48,654 nucleotides of DNA from Amycolatopsis keratiniphila subsp. keratiniphila (GCF_001620365.2 NZ_LQMT02000001.1:1-48654); one strand, 5' to 3'. Shown: positions 8,182 to 16,002, counted from the first letter of the stretch. Notes: generated by a model not told the origin, from the sequence alone. Numbers and translations: made by a program.

Positions 8182-9135
8182 ATGGAGATTCAGGTTCGGC
8201 ATCTTCGCGTGATCTGTGCGATCGCCGCCGCCGGCAGTCTCAATCGTGCCGCGGCCGGGCTGGGGCTCGGGCAACCGGCGCTCAGCCACCAGTTGCGCCG
8301 GATCGAGCGGATGGTCGGCGGCCCGCTGTTCCACCGCGACCAGCACGGGGTGCGGCCCACCGAACTCGGCGCCCTGATCCTGCGGCGGGCACGCGCGATC
8401 GTGCTCACCTTCGACGAACTGGAGCACGACTTCCACCGCCGGGAACCCGAGACCGGCGAATCGATCCGGATCGGCTGGAACGACAGCGCCATCACGGGTT
8501 CGCTGCTCGGCGGCCTGCGCGACCTGCGCCCCGGCGAGCCGTTCCGCACGCGCGCCGACACTTCGCGCACGCGGCTGCTGGCGCAGGTCGCGAACCGGGG
8601 CATCGACCTCGCGCTGATCATGATCTGCGGCCGTCGTGGTCTTCCGGTGCCGCCGGAAGTGCGGACGCTGACGCTGGTCGAGGAGCCGTCTTTCGTCGCC
8701 GTCCCCGCGGAACATCCGCTCGCCGGCGAAGAGGAGATCGAGCTCGCCGAACTCGCCGGGGAGGACTGGATCGTGTCGAGCGGCGGCGACGGCTGCCGGG
8801 TGGTGTTCCGCGAAATGTGTCTCGCGCACGGTTTCGATCCGCGGATCACCCACGACGTCGACATCGACACCGCGCGGGAGGACCTGGTCAGCGGCGGATA
8901 CGGGGTCGGGCTGGTCCAGCCGACCCGGCCACCGGCGGACGGGCTGGCCATCCGGCCGCTGGCGGGCGCGCCGATGTGCGTGCGGCATGTGCTCGCGTGG
9001 CGGGAAGACGGTCCGTGCGCACGCGGTGTCCCGGAACTCGCCACCGAGGCGAGGGCGGGCTATTGGCGGCTCGCCGAACGGACGGCGTCGTATCGCTCCT
9101 GGCTGCACCGCCACGGCCGGGTGGCCGCCGGATAA
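8182..9135 (+). CDS. LysR-family regulator divergent from the cyclodipeptide operon
   Basis: The 317-residue protein has the LysR helix-turn-helix (HLRVICAIAAAGSLNRAAAGL, then GQPALSHQLRRIE) and an effector domain. It is transcribed away from the cyclodipeptide synthase with 159 bases between the starts, the usual layout for a LysR regulator and its target. It resembles the regulator at 5043 at both ends, which suggests an old duplication around the operon. The ATG at 8182 aligns with the usual LysR start; the ribosome binding site (GAAG) is weak. A 16-base palindrome follows the stop within three bases. Confidence 0.88.
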   Translation: MEIQVRHLRVICAIAAAGSLNRAAAGLGLGQPALSHQLRRIERMVGGPLFHRDQHGVRPTELGALILRRARAIVLTFDELEHDFHRREPETGESIRIGWNDSAITGSLLGGLRDLRPGEPFRTRADTSRTRLLAQVANRGIDLALIMICGRRGLPVPPEVRTLTLVEEPSFVAVPAEHPLAGEEEIELAELAGEDWIVSSGGDGCRVVFREMCLAHGFDPRITHDVDIDTAREDLVSGGYGVGLVQPTRPPADGLAIRPLAGAPMCVRHVLAWREDGPCARGVPELATEARAGYWRLAERTASYRSWLHRHGRVAAG

Positions 9136-9137
9136 CC

Positions 9138-9153
9138 CCTCGGCATGCCGAGG
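9138..9153 (+). terminator. Short perfect palindrome after LysR gene, possible terminator
   Basis: CCTCGGCA is followed directly by its reverse complement TGCCGAGG, three bases after the LysR stop. The stem is strong, but there is no loop beyond the central bases and no T-tract, so termination is a guess from position. Confidence 0.35.
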
Positions 9154-9227
9154 CGGCACTAGAGCGTGTCCCGCGAGGCGGCCGACGATGTGAATCGTCA
9201 ATCACGGTCGCCGAAAGAAGGGGCACC

Positions 9228-9578
9228 ATGCTGCCGTTGATCACCCGTACGGAACTGCTTTCCCGGATGGAGTCCGGCTCGGTGGTCGTGGTCGACACGA
9301 TGCCGGTCGCCTATTTCGAAAAGGAGCATCTGCCGGAAGCGCGCAACATTCCGGGTTTCCCGTACGAGCAGGCCGCCGAATTCACCGACCGGCTGGCACC
9401 AACGGTGCTTCCGGACAAGGGCGCCGCGATCGTCGTCTATTGCGCGAACACGCCGTGCCGTAACAGCGAATTCGTCGGACGGCGCCTGCTGGAGCTCGGG
9501 TACACGAACGTCCGCAAGTACCGCGAAGGCATCGAAGACTGGGTCGCGAACGATCTTCCGACCTGGTCTTCGTCCTGA
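9228..9578 (+). CDS. Rhodanese-like sulfurtransferase
   Basis: The 116-residue single-domain rhodanese should carry sulfur as a persulfide on Cys72, at the head of the active loop YCANTPCRNS; Cys77 is a second cysteine in the loop. The substrate-binding segment AYFEKEHLPEARNIPG matches the family's conserved region. AAGAAGGGG lies about five bases before the ATG. No signal peptide is seen, so it is cytoplasmic. A secreted thioredoxin gene follows 12 bases later on the same strand, and the two probably form an operon for thiol or sulfur handling on both sides of the membrane. Confidence 0.88.
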   Translation: MLPLITRTELLSRMESGSVVVVDTMPVAYFEKEHLPEARNIPGFPYEQAAEFTDRLAPTVLPDKGAAIVVYCANTPCRNSEFVGRRLLELGYTNVRKYREGIEDWVANDLPTWSSS

Positions 9579-9590
9579 AAGGAGATCGTC

Positions 9591-10025
9591 TTGTCCAAGG
9601 TCAAACGATTCGTCTGCGTGCTGGCCGGTGCGCTGGCACTCGTCACCGGATTCGGCGGCGGCGTGGCTTCGGCCGCACCGACGGCAGAGAACGTGATGAC
9701 GGTGACCTCGGCCAACTACGCCGAGGTCATGAACATCTCGAAGCAGAAGCTGGTCATCATGGACTTCGGCGCGACGTGGTGCCCGCCGTGCCGTCAGATG
9801 AAGCCGGTGATCGAGCGGCTCGCCGGTGAATACGGCGGGCGGTTCCTGCTGGGCGAGGTCGACGTCGACCAGAGCCGCGACCTGTCCACCCGGTACAACA
9901 TCCGCTATCTCCCGACGCTGGTCGGTGTCCGCAACGCCGCCGAACTGCCGTCGTCGCGGAACATCGGTTATCCGGGCGAAGCGCGGTTGCGTGCCTGGAT
10001 CGACGCTCAGCTCGCGAAGGGCTGA
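9591..10025 (+). CDS. Secreted thioredoxin-like protein
   Basis: This 144-residue thioredoxin-fold protein begins with a signal peptide (KRFVCVLAGALALVTG, probable cleavage after ASA28). The redox pair is Cys64/Cys67 in WCPPC, and the cis-proline is Pro108 in RYLPT. It lacks the larger insert of TlpA-type proteins. The TTG start is well supported: AAAGGAG overlaps the stop of the rhodanese gene and lies six bases upstream, so translation is probably coupled. The likely role is disulfide reduction or exchange outside the membrane. The last 19 bases overlap the 3' end of the hydrolase gene on the other strand. Confidence 0.88.
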   Translation: MSKVKRFVCVLAGALALVTGFGGGVASAAPTAENVMTVTSANYAEVMNISKQKLVIMDFGATWCPPCRQMKPVIERLAGEYGGRFLLGEVDVDQSRDLSTRYNIRYLPTLVGVRNAAELPSSRNIGYPGEARLRAWIDAQLAKG

Positions 10026-10789
10026 CCGATGACGTCGGAGAGAAACGCTTCGACGGCACCGAGGTAGGTCTCCGGCGCTTCGTCGTGCACCACGTGCCCG
10101 GCGCCTTGGACGACGATGTGCCGTCCGAGGCCGCCGGGCACACGTGCGGCCAGTTCGGCCTGCTGGCCGGGCGGCATCGCGGTGCGTTCGCCCTCGATCG
10201 CGAGCAGCGGACACTTGACGCGTTCGACGAACTCCCAGAAATCACGCCGTCCCCACTCGGCCGCGATTTCGTACAGGTCCGTGAGCGACGCGATCAGGTG
10301 ATAGCCGTCTTCGCGTTCCTCGACGCATTCGATGAAGTAGTCACCGGTGTCGCCGAAGAATTCGCGCACGTGGGCCAGCGACCGGAACGGGACCGGCCAC
10401 GACTCGAAGTACCCTCGCCAGGTGTCCACCGTCCGGCCGCGCTGATCCGGCGCGAAGTCCTCGCAGACCACCGCGCGGACGAGCTCGGGATGCGTGGCCG
10501 CGGTGACCCACGCGTGCAGGCCGCCCATCGAATGTCCGATCAGGACCGCCGGTTCGTCGAAGGTCCGCAGCACCTCGGCGACGTCGTCGGCGAACCGTTC
10601 GGTGCGCCAGGGCCCGCCGCGCGGTCCGCGCCCGTGCCCGCGCGCGTCGAGGCCGTGGACACGCCCGTACGGTTCGAGCCTTCGCGCGACCTGCCACCAC
10701 GTCGTCGCCCTGCCCATCAGCCCGTGCAGAAGGACGATCGGCGGCCCGTCGCCGCCGAAAGTGACCAACCCGTCGCGCTGAATCACCAC
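10007..10789 (-). CDS. Alpha/beta-fold hydrolase
   Basis: The 260-residue protein has the oxyanion-hole motif LLHGLMG, the nucleophile elbow GHSMGG (Ser87) and the catalytic histidine in GAGHVVHDE near the end. The substrate is unknown; the family includes esterases, lipases and epoxide or haloalkane hydrolases. The GTG at 10789 (or the next codon, 10786) is chosen because GGGGAG lies just upstream; the ATG at 10804 would overlap the start codon of the M1 gene on the other strand. Position and strand match the hydrolase gene Rv3591c between mutY and mhuD in M. tuberculosis. Confidence 0.87.
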   Translation of the reverse strand: MVIQRDGLVTFGGDGPPIVLLHGLMGRATTWWQVARRLEPYGRVHGLDARGHGRGPRGGPWRTERFADDVAEVLRTFDEPAVLIGHSMGGLHAWVTAATHPELVRAVVCEDFAPDQRGRTVDTWRGYFESWPVPFRSLAHVREFFGDTGDYFIECVEEREDGYHLIASLTDLYEIAAEWGRRDFWEFVERVKCPLLAIEGERTAMPPGQQAELAARVPGGLGRHIVVQGAGHVVHDEAPETYLGAVEAFLSDVIGQPFAS

Positions 10790-10795
10790 TAAGCT
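10790..10795 (+). promoter_or_regulatory. Candidate -10 element (TAAGCT) for leaderless M1 peptidase transcript
   Basis: TAAGCT (TANNNT type) ends seven bases before the ATG at 10803. The bases between, CCCCTCC, cannot form a Shine-Dalgarno site, and the divergent hydrolase starts only about 13 bases away, so there is no room for a leader. A leaderless transcript fits best. This is inference. Confidence 0.45.
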
Positions 10796-10802
10796 CCCCT
10801 CC

Positions 10803-12242
10803 ATGCGCAGCCGTGTCCCCGCCGCCGGTCTGGTCCTGGGGGTCGTCTGCGCCCTGATTATCGGCTGCAGTGCCGATCCCCCTCCGGCCACGCCCCCTCC
10901 GCCGCCGATGAACCCGGCGCCGGGTGCTCCGGGCGCGGGCGACCCGTACTACCCCATGGACGGCAACGGCGGCTACGACGCGACCGAATACCAGGTCGGG
11001 ATCACTTACGACCCCGCGAAGGGGCGTCTCGACGGCGACACCACGGTGATCGCGAAAGCGACCCAAGACCTCAATCGGTACAACTTGGACTTACGCGGCT
11101 TGACGGTCCAATCCGTTGAAGTGGACGGTAAACCGGCGAAGTTCGCGCGCGAGGGCGAGTTCGAGCTGGTGGTGACGCCCGCCGAGCCGATCCGGAACGG
11201 GACCTCCTTCCGCACGAAGGTCCTCTATGGCGGCGATCCGTCGGCGACGCCCAAGGCGGGCGGCAGCGAGAACGGCTGGCAGAAGTCGAAGGACGGCGGC
11301 GCGTTCATCGTCGGCGAGCCGCATTCGGCGTCGTTCTGGTATCCCGTCAACGAGACCCCGCGCGACAAGGCGATGTTCACCCTCACCGCCCGCGTGCCGG
11401 ACGGCTGGACCGTCATCTCGAACGGGCGCGAGATCCAGAAGACCGCGGCGAACGGCTGGACGACGACGTCCTGGCAGGAACGGACCCCCGTCGCGGCGTA
11501 CCTGACCACGGTGGCGATCGACAAGTTCACCGTCGACCGGATGGCGCTCCCGGACGGGACGCCGGTGGTCAACGCGTACGCGCCGGGCGCCGAGGACCGG
11601 CGCGACACCGGCAGGCGGCTGCCGGAGATCATCGGCTTCCTGAGCTCGAAGTTCGGGCCGTATCCGGTGGACGCGGCGGGCGGTATCTATCTCGACGAGG
11701 ACATCCACTTCTCACTGGAGACCCAGACCAGGCCGACCTACGCGAAATGGGCCGACCTGATCACCGTGGTGCACGAAACCGCGCACCAGTGGTTCGGCGA
11801 TTCGGTGACGCTGAATTCGTGGTCGGACATCTGCCTCAACGAATGTCTCGCGTCGTACGCGCAATGGCTGTGGCAGGAGTCGCGGGACAACGAGGACCTG
11901 GATGTCCGTTATCGCGCCGCGCTGGAGATCATGCGGGGCAGCACGGATTTCTGGAAGCCGAAGCTGGTCGGCATGGGGGCGGGGCAGGAATTCCGCGGCG
12001 TCTACGACAAGGGGATCCTTGCCGTCCACGCGCTGCGGCGGAAGATCGGCGAAGGCGCGTTCGCGCGGCTGCTGAAGGAATGGCCGGCGGCGTACCGGAA
12101 CGCGAACGCGAGCTGGGCGGACTTCGAGGCGTTCACGATCAAGCTTTCGGAGCAGGACCTGCGACCGTTCTTCGACGCGTGGTTCCACGGGACGACGATC
12201 CCGCCGGACGCCGAACTGCTTCCGGGCACCCTGCGCGGCTGA
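10803..12242 (+). CDS. M1-family metallopeptidase, lipoprotein
   Basis: The 479-residue predicted aminopeptidase is tethered to the outside of the membrane: LIIGC22 is a good lipobox, followed by a proline-rich spacer. The zinc site is complete, with His324-Glu325-x-x-His328 (HETAHQW) and Glu347 in CLNEC 19 residues on. Glu306 in FSLETQTRP stands in the place of the GxMEN exopeptidase glutamate, and Tyr401 in VYDKG fits the catalytic tyrosine. It shares the YYPMDGNGGYD motif with the paralogues at 3306 and 21300. There is no ribosome binding site, and TAAGCT upstream suggests a leaderless message. A double-palindrome repeat follows the gene. Confidence 0.9.
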   Translation: MRSRVPAAGLVLGVVCALIIGCSADPPPATPPPPPMNPAPGAPGAGDPYYPMDGNGGYDATEYQVGITYDPAKGRLDGDTTVIAKATQDLNRYNLDLRGLTVQSVEVDGKPAKFAREGEFELVVTPAEPIRNGTSFRTKVLYGGDPSATPKAGGSENGWQKSKDGGAFIVGEPHSASFWYPVNETPRDKAMFTLTARVPDGWTVISNGREIQKTAANGWTTTSWQERTPVAAYLTTVAIDKFTVDRMALPDGTPVVNAYAPGAEDRRDTGRRLPEIIGFLSSKFGPYPVDAAGGIYLDEDIHFSLETQTRPTYAKWADLITVVHETAHQWFGDSVTLNSWSDICLNECLASYAQWLWQESRDNEDLDVRYRAALEIMRGSTDFWKPKLVGMGAGQEFRGVYDKGILAVHALRRKIGEGAFARLLKEWPAAYRNANASWADFEAFTIKLSEQDLRPFFDAWFHGTTIPPDAELLPGTLRG

Positions 12243-12264
12243 CACCTCACCCACGCACTGGCGC

Positions 12265-12317
12265 GTTGCGAAAGCCACTTTCGCAACCTTCAACGTTGCG
12301 AAAGTGGCTTTCGCAAC
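12265..12317. repeat. Double-palindrome repeat, family 1, copy B (inverted)
   Basis: The 23-base arms are identical to those at 4775-4827, but the seven-base linker reads CTTCAAC, the reverse complement of GTTGAAG, so this copy lies in the opposite orientation. It is between the convergent ends of the M1 lipoprotein gene and the FAD monooxygenase gene. Confidence 0.85.
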
Positions 12318-12331
12318 ACCTGCGGACGACT

Positions 12332-13522
12332 CTAAACGCGCGGGTAGTCCGGCAGGTCGATGCCGTTCACGACGTCCCGCATCTTCCGCGAGGCCAGCGC
12401 GGCGAACGGCTTCAGCCGCATGACCCGCATCGCCAGGTACCGCATCCGCAAGCCCGTCCGCGACTTCGCGAAGATCGACTCCGCGTTCTCCCGCCCCAGC
12501 TCCTGCGTCTTCTCGACGAACTCGCGCATGACGGCTTCGTAGCGCTTGAGCCCGGTGTCGAGACCGGCGGCGAGTTCCCCGGCGAGCACGTACGCACCGA
12601 CGAACGCCAGGCTCGTGCCCTGCCCGGACAGCGGCGACGGGCAGAAAGCGGCGTCGCCCAGCAGCCCGACACGGCCGCGCGACCAGGAGTCCATGATCAC
12701 TTGGGCGCACGAGTCGAAGTAGAAGTCGGGCGCCTCGTCCATCCGGTCGAGCAGCCAGGGCGCCTCCCACTCCATCCCGGCGGCGAACCGGCGGACCAGC
12801 GCCTTCTGCGCCTCGACGTCGCGGTAGTCGTAGTCGATCTTCGGCGAAGCGAACCCGAAGTACGCCATCGCCTCGTCGCCGTCGCGGACGGCGCGGATCC
12901 CGGCGGACCGGCCGACGTCGTCGTAGCCGACGGCCCAGTTCCGCAGGCCGAGCCGGTTCGGCACGGTGAAGAACGCCAGGTACGAACCCAGATGCCGGAC
13001 GAACCGGGACTCCTCGCCGAAGGCCAGCGCCCGCACCCCGGAATGCAGCCCGTCCGCCCCGATGACCAGGTCGAACGTCGCCCTCGAACCACTCGCGAAG
13101 GTGACGCCGACGCCGTCGGCCCGCTCGTCCAGCGCGGTGATCCGGTCGCCGAAGACGTACTCCGTCCGCTCCCGGGTCGCTTCGTAGAGCACTTCGGTCA
13201 GGTCGCCGCGGAGGATCTCGATCTCCGCGACGACGCCGTCGCCGTCGAAGTCGTCGGCGCGGATGGTGGCCTTCGTGCGGTTCTTCCGGTCGACGAGGGT
13301 CTCGCCCTTCGTGTCCGTGCAGGCCGCCCGGATGCGTTCGTCCAGCCCCATCCGGCGGGCGACCTCCTTGGCCGTTCCGCGCAGGTCGACGGCCTGGCCG
13401 CCGGGGCGCAACGACGGCGCGCGCTCCACGACGGTCACCTGGAAGCCGTACCGGGTCAGCCAGAAGGCCAGCGCCGGCCCGGCGACGCTCGCTCCGGAGA
13501 TGAGGATCTTGGTGTCAGCCAT
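12332..13522 (-). CDS. FAD-dependent monooxygenase (aromatic hydroxylase type)
   Basis: The 396-residue flavoprotein has the N-terminal dinucleotide-binding motif GASVAG at 10-15, the second FAD motif VIGADGLHSGVR in the middle, and GDAAFCPSPLSGQG near the end, as in PheA/TfdB and UbiH-like hydroxylases. Family members hydroxylate aromatic or polyketide substrates with NAD(P)H and oxygen; the substrate here is unknown. The start at 13522 is placed just before the FAD-binding strand; no clear ribosome binding site is seen and an ATG at 13543 is possible. It is divergent from mhuD with 61 bases between the starts. Confidence 0.87.
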   Translation of the reverse strand: MADTKILISGASVAGPALAFWLTRYGFQVTVVERAPSLRPGGQAVDLRGTAKEVARRMGLDERIRAACTDTKGETLVDRKNRTKATIRADDFDGDGVVAEIEILRGDLTEVLYEATRERTEYVFGDRITALDERADGVGVTFASGSRATFDLVIGADGLHSGVRALAFGEESRFVRHLGSYLAFFTVPNRLGLRNWAVGYDDVGRSAGIRAVRDGDEAMAYFGFASPKIDYDYRDVEAQKALVRRFAAGMEWEAPWLLDRMDEAPDFYFDSCAQVIMDSWSRGRVGLLGDAAFCPSPLSGQGTSLAFVGAYVLAGELAAGLDTGLKRYEAVMREFVEKTQELGRENAESIFAKSRTGLRMRYLAMRVMRLKPFAALASRKMRDVVNGIDLPDYPRV

Positions 13523-13583
13523 CGTCTGGAAGGTCCCACGCATCACATCGCGGCGCAAAACGATTTCGTCGTAGGCTGGCGGC

Positions 13584-13892
13584 ATGGCTGTCGTGAAGAT
13601 CAACGCGATCGAGGTCCCCGAAGGCGCAGGCCCCGAGCTGGAGAAGCGGTTCGCCGCGCGGCTGCACGCCGTCGACGACCAGCCCGGCTTCCTCGGCTTC
13701 GAGCTGCTCCGCCCGGTCTCCGGCGAGTCGCGCTACTTCGTCTACACCAAGTGGGAGTCCGAAGAGGCGTACCAGGCGTGGGCGTCCGGCCCGGCGCGTG
13801 AGGCACACGCGGGCGAGCGCGCGAAGCCGGTCTCCACGGGTGCGAACCTGCTGGAATTCGAGGTCGTCCAGGCTTCGAAGCCGGGTGAGTGA
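13584..13892 (+). CDS. mhuD: MhuD-type haem-degrading monooxygenase
   Basis: The 102-residue ferredoxin-like ABM-domain protein is very close to M. tuberculosis MhuD (Rv3592), sharing VVKINAIEVP, GAGPELEKRF, QPGFLGF-like and NLLEFEVV-like segments. The haem-site residues of MhuD are present at the same numbers: Asn7, Trp66 and His75. The family opens haem and releases iron, giving mycobilins in mycobacteria. It lies at the syntenic position after the alpha/beta hydrolase. Its stop overlaps the GTG start of a SIR2-family gene within GTGAGTGA, implying coupled translation. No iron box was seen immediately upstream. Confidence 0.93.
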   Translation: MAVVKINAIEVPEGAGPELEKRFAARLHAVDDQPGFLGFELLRPVSGESRYFVYTKWESEEAYQAWASGPAREAHAGERAKPVSTGANLLEFEVVQASKPGE

Positions 13893-14697
13893 ACTCGAAC
13901 GAGCCGCGGAACTGATCGACGGCGCCGGCGCGCTGCTGGTCTGCGCCGGCGCCGGGATGGGCGTCGACTCCGGCCTGCCCGATTTCCGGGGCGACGAAGG
14001 TTTCTGGAAGGCGTATCCGCCGTACGAGCGGCTGGGCATCAGCTTCGTCGAGCTCGCCGACCCGCGGCATTTCGCCGAAGATCCCGAGCTGGCCTGGGGT
14101 TTCTACGGGCATCGGCTCGCGCTGTACCGCGCCACCGTGCCGCACGACGGGTTCCGGCTCCTGCTGTCCTGGGGAGCGCGGAAACCGGGCGGCACCCGGG
14201 CGTTCACGTCCAATGTGGACGGACAGTTCCAGAAGGCGGGCTATCCGCAGGTCGCCGAGGCGCACGGCTCCATCCATCACCTGCAGTGCCTCGACAGGTG
14301 CACCAAGGAGATCTGGCCCGCGGACGACGTCGAAGTCCCGATCGACGAAGGCACCATGCGCGCGCAGGCGCCTTTGCCGTCCTGCCCGCGCTGCGGTGGT
14401 CTCGCCCGGCCCAACATCCTGATGTTCGGCGACTACGACTGGCTCGGGCAGCGCAGCCAGGCCCAGCTCGACGAGCTCAACGCGTGGCGCCGCGCGCATC
14501 GCGACCTCGTGGTGGTGGAACTCGGCGCCGGACAGGCCGTGCCGACGGTGCGGCGGTATTCGGAGCTGGCCAGCGCCGCGACCGGTGCCCTGGTGCGGAT
14601 CAACCCGCGTGAACCCGGGATCCGGCACGGCCGCGGGGTCTCCCTCGCGACCAGCGGCCTGGAAACGCTCGAAGCGCTGGACGCCCTGCTCAGCTAG
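13885..14697 (+). CDS. SIR2-family NAD-dependent protein deacylase
   Basis: The 270-residue sirtuin has the NAD-binding motif GAGMGVDSGLPDFRG at 22-36, TSNVDG at 108-113 (usually TQNID/VDG), the catalytic His127 in EAHGS, and a zinc site of Cys135, Cys139, Cys167 and Cys170. Sirtuins remove acyl groups from lysines using NAD. The GTG start at 13885 overlaps the end of mhuD by eight bases, so the two are co-translated. The serine in TSNVDG and the MGVD sequence after GAG are unlike the common bacterial CobB form, so the acyl preference may differ. No regulatory site specific to it is seen. Confidence 0.9.
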   Translation: MSELERAAELIDGAGALLVCAGAGMGVDSGLPDFRGDEGFWKAYPPYERLGISFVELADPRHFAEDPELAWGFYGHRLALYRATVPHDGFRLLLSWGARKPGGTRAFTSNVDGQFQKAGYPQVAEAHGSIHHLQCLDRCTKEIWPADDVEVPIDEGTMRAQAPLPSCPRCGGLARPNILMFGDYDWLGQRSQAQLDELNAWRRAHRDLVVVELGAGQAVPTVRRYSELASAATGALVRINPREPGIRHGRGVSLATSGLETLEALDALLS

Positions 14698-14729
14698 GCC
14701 CGGTCCTTGCCTTCCGGTCTCGGGGTGGA

Positions 14730-14777
14730 TGAAGGGGACTTTCACCGCATGCGACGCGGGTAAAGCGCCCTTCACGG
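14730..14777. repeat. Intergenic palindromic repeat, family 3, copy 2
   Basis: The segment starts TGAAGGGGACTTTC and ends with CGCCCTTCACGG, related in inverted orientation to 21-59. It lies after the SIR2 gene and before the convergent EEP hydrolase gene, filling part of the gap 14698-14973. Confidence 0.4.
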
Positions 14778-14852
14778 CGTGGGTGAGGGACCGTGCCATG
14801 AACATCCACAAGGTGCACCTGAACCGGCGACACCGTCCAGGTCGCGCCCGCG

Positions 14853-14948
14853 TCACCCGAGCGCGCTCTCCGGGGCGCCCGCGGGCAGCTGTCCCGGGAC
14901 ACAGGCCGCGAGCAGCGACAAGGCCGGAATTCCCCAGAGCTTCCTCAT
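14853..14948 (-). CDS. Possible 31-residue lipoprotein-like small ORF
   Basis: The frame encodes MRKLWGIPALSLLAAC and a short tail of about 15 residues. The start looks like a lipoprotein signal: two basic residues, a hydrophobic core and the lipobox LAAC at Cys16. It begins 25 bases after the EEP hydrolase stop on the same strand, so it could be co-transcribed. There is no ribosome binding site and the mature part would be only about 16 residues. A chance reading frame, or a remnant of a longer lipoprotein gene, is at least as likely. Confidence 0.22.
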   Translation of the reverse strand: MRKLWGIPALSLLAACVPGQLPAGAPESALG

Positions 14949-14973
14949 GAGCGGGAAGCCTGCCGGCGGAAGG

Positions 14974-16002
14974 TCAATTTCCGGGCAGCACGATTTCCGC
15001 GTAGACGGCGTCGTGATCGCTCCCAGGCGTCTCCAGCACCTTGAAGTCCGCGATGGCCGTCCGTTTGTCCGCCAGCACGTGGTCGATCGCCACCGGCGGC
15101 GCGATCCCGTTCGTCCAGGTCCCCTGCAACGCCTTCCCCAGCTCATCCGCCGCGTCCACGTATCCCCTGGTCAGCAGCTCGCGAAAGAGCGCGTGGTCGA
15201 GGCTGGCGTTGAAGTCGCCCGCCAGGATCCGGATGTCGTGCTCCGCGTCGGCGTACGGCAGTTCCTTGGCCTCGGCGACCCACTCGTACCGGTCCCACAT
15301 CGGCGCCGAAGGATGGACCGCGACGACCTCGACGCGGACGCCGTCCCCGAGATCCACGCTCGCACTGGGCTGCTTGTAGTCCGAGTCGCCGCTGAGCTTC
15401 AACGGCGTGAGCGGGTACTTCGACACCAGCCCGGAGCCGGACGCCCACTCGGCCGGATGCAGCACGCGGTACGGCAGGACCTGGAACAGCCCCGCCCGGT
15501 CGAGCGCGGTGATCGCCTCGGGGGTCAGCTCGGTCAGGCTCAGGACGTCGACCTGGTGTTCCTTCACGTAGCCGACGATCCTGGCCGGATCCGCCCCGCC
15601 GCCGAGCATGTTCGACGCCAGGACGCGGACGTGCTTCCCGTCGAGCGCCTTCTGCTCGTTCGCGAACGCGCGCGGCAGGACCATCGACGCGATCGTGCAG
15701 GTCAGCACCAGCGCGACGGCCGCGGTCCACCAGCGGCGCAGGACCAGCGCGAGGACGGCGAGCACGAGCGTCGCGATCCCGGCGTACGGGGTGAGCGCGA
15801 GCGCCGCGATCGTGTACGTGTTGCCGTCGTAGCCGACCAGCCGCAGCGCGGTCAGCACCGCGAACGGCACGACCGCCGCGATGAGGAGCCCGCTGACCAG
15901 CTTCCGTCCGGTGCCGGGACGCGCCGCCGGACGAACCGGACGTTCTTCGATCACCATGCCGTCGAGTATGCCGATCACGCGCGCCGGGGCAGCGGTCTCC
16001 AC
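14974..16002 (-). CDS. Membrane-anchored endonuclease/exonuclease/phosphatase-family hydrolase
   Basis: The 342-residue protein has three membrane segments in its first 115 residues, then an EEP domain probably outside the cell. The metal and catalytic motifs are in family order: SNMLGGG (Asn), LSLTELTPE (Glu), VVAVHPSAP (His), ILAGDFNAS (Asp, Asn), IDHVLAD (Asp-His) and GSDHDAV (Asp-His). Members cut phosphodiester or phosphoester bonds in nucleic acids, lipids or inositol phosphates; the substrate is unknown. The GTG at 16002 has GAAGG a few bases upstream; an ATG at 15957 is the alternative. It is divergent from the ABC exporter. Confidence 0.85.
   Translation of the reverse strand: METAAPARVIGILDGMVIEERPVRPAARPGTGRKLVSGLLIAAVVPFAVLTALRLVGYDGNTYTIAALALTPYAGIATLVLAVLALVLRRWWTAAVALVLTCTIASMVLPRAFANEQKALDGKHVRVLASNMLGGGADPARIVGYVKEHQVDVLSLTELTPEAITALDRAGLFQVLPYRVLHPAEWASGSGLVSKYPLTPLKLSGDSDYKQPSASVDLGDGVRVEVVAVHPSAPMWDRYEWVAEAKELPYADAEHDIRILAGDFNASLDHALFRELLTRGYVDAADELGKALQGTWTNGIAPPVAIDHVLADKRTAIADFKVLETPGSDHDAVYAEIVLPGN

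Noticed and set aside
5043..9135. Purine-diketopiperazine biosynthetic cluster of the P450 type
   Set aside because: No cytochrome P450, cyclodipeptide oxidase or methyltransferase is adjacent, so the product class cannot be claimed.
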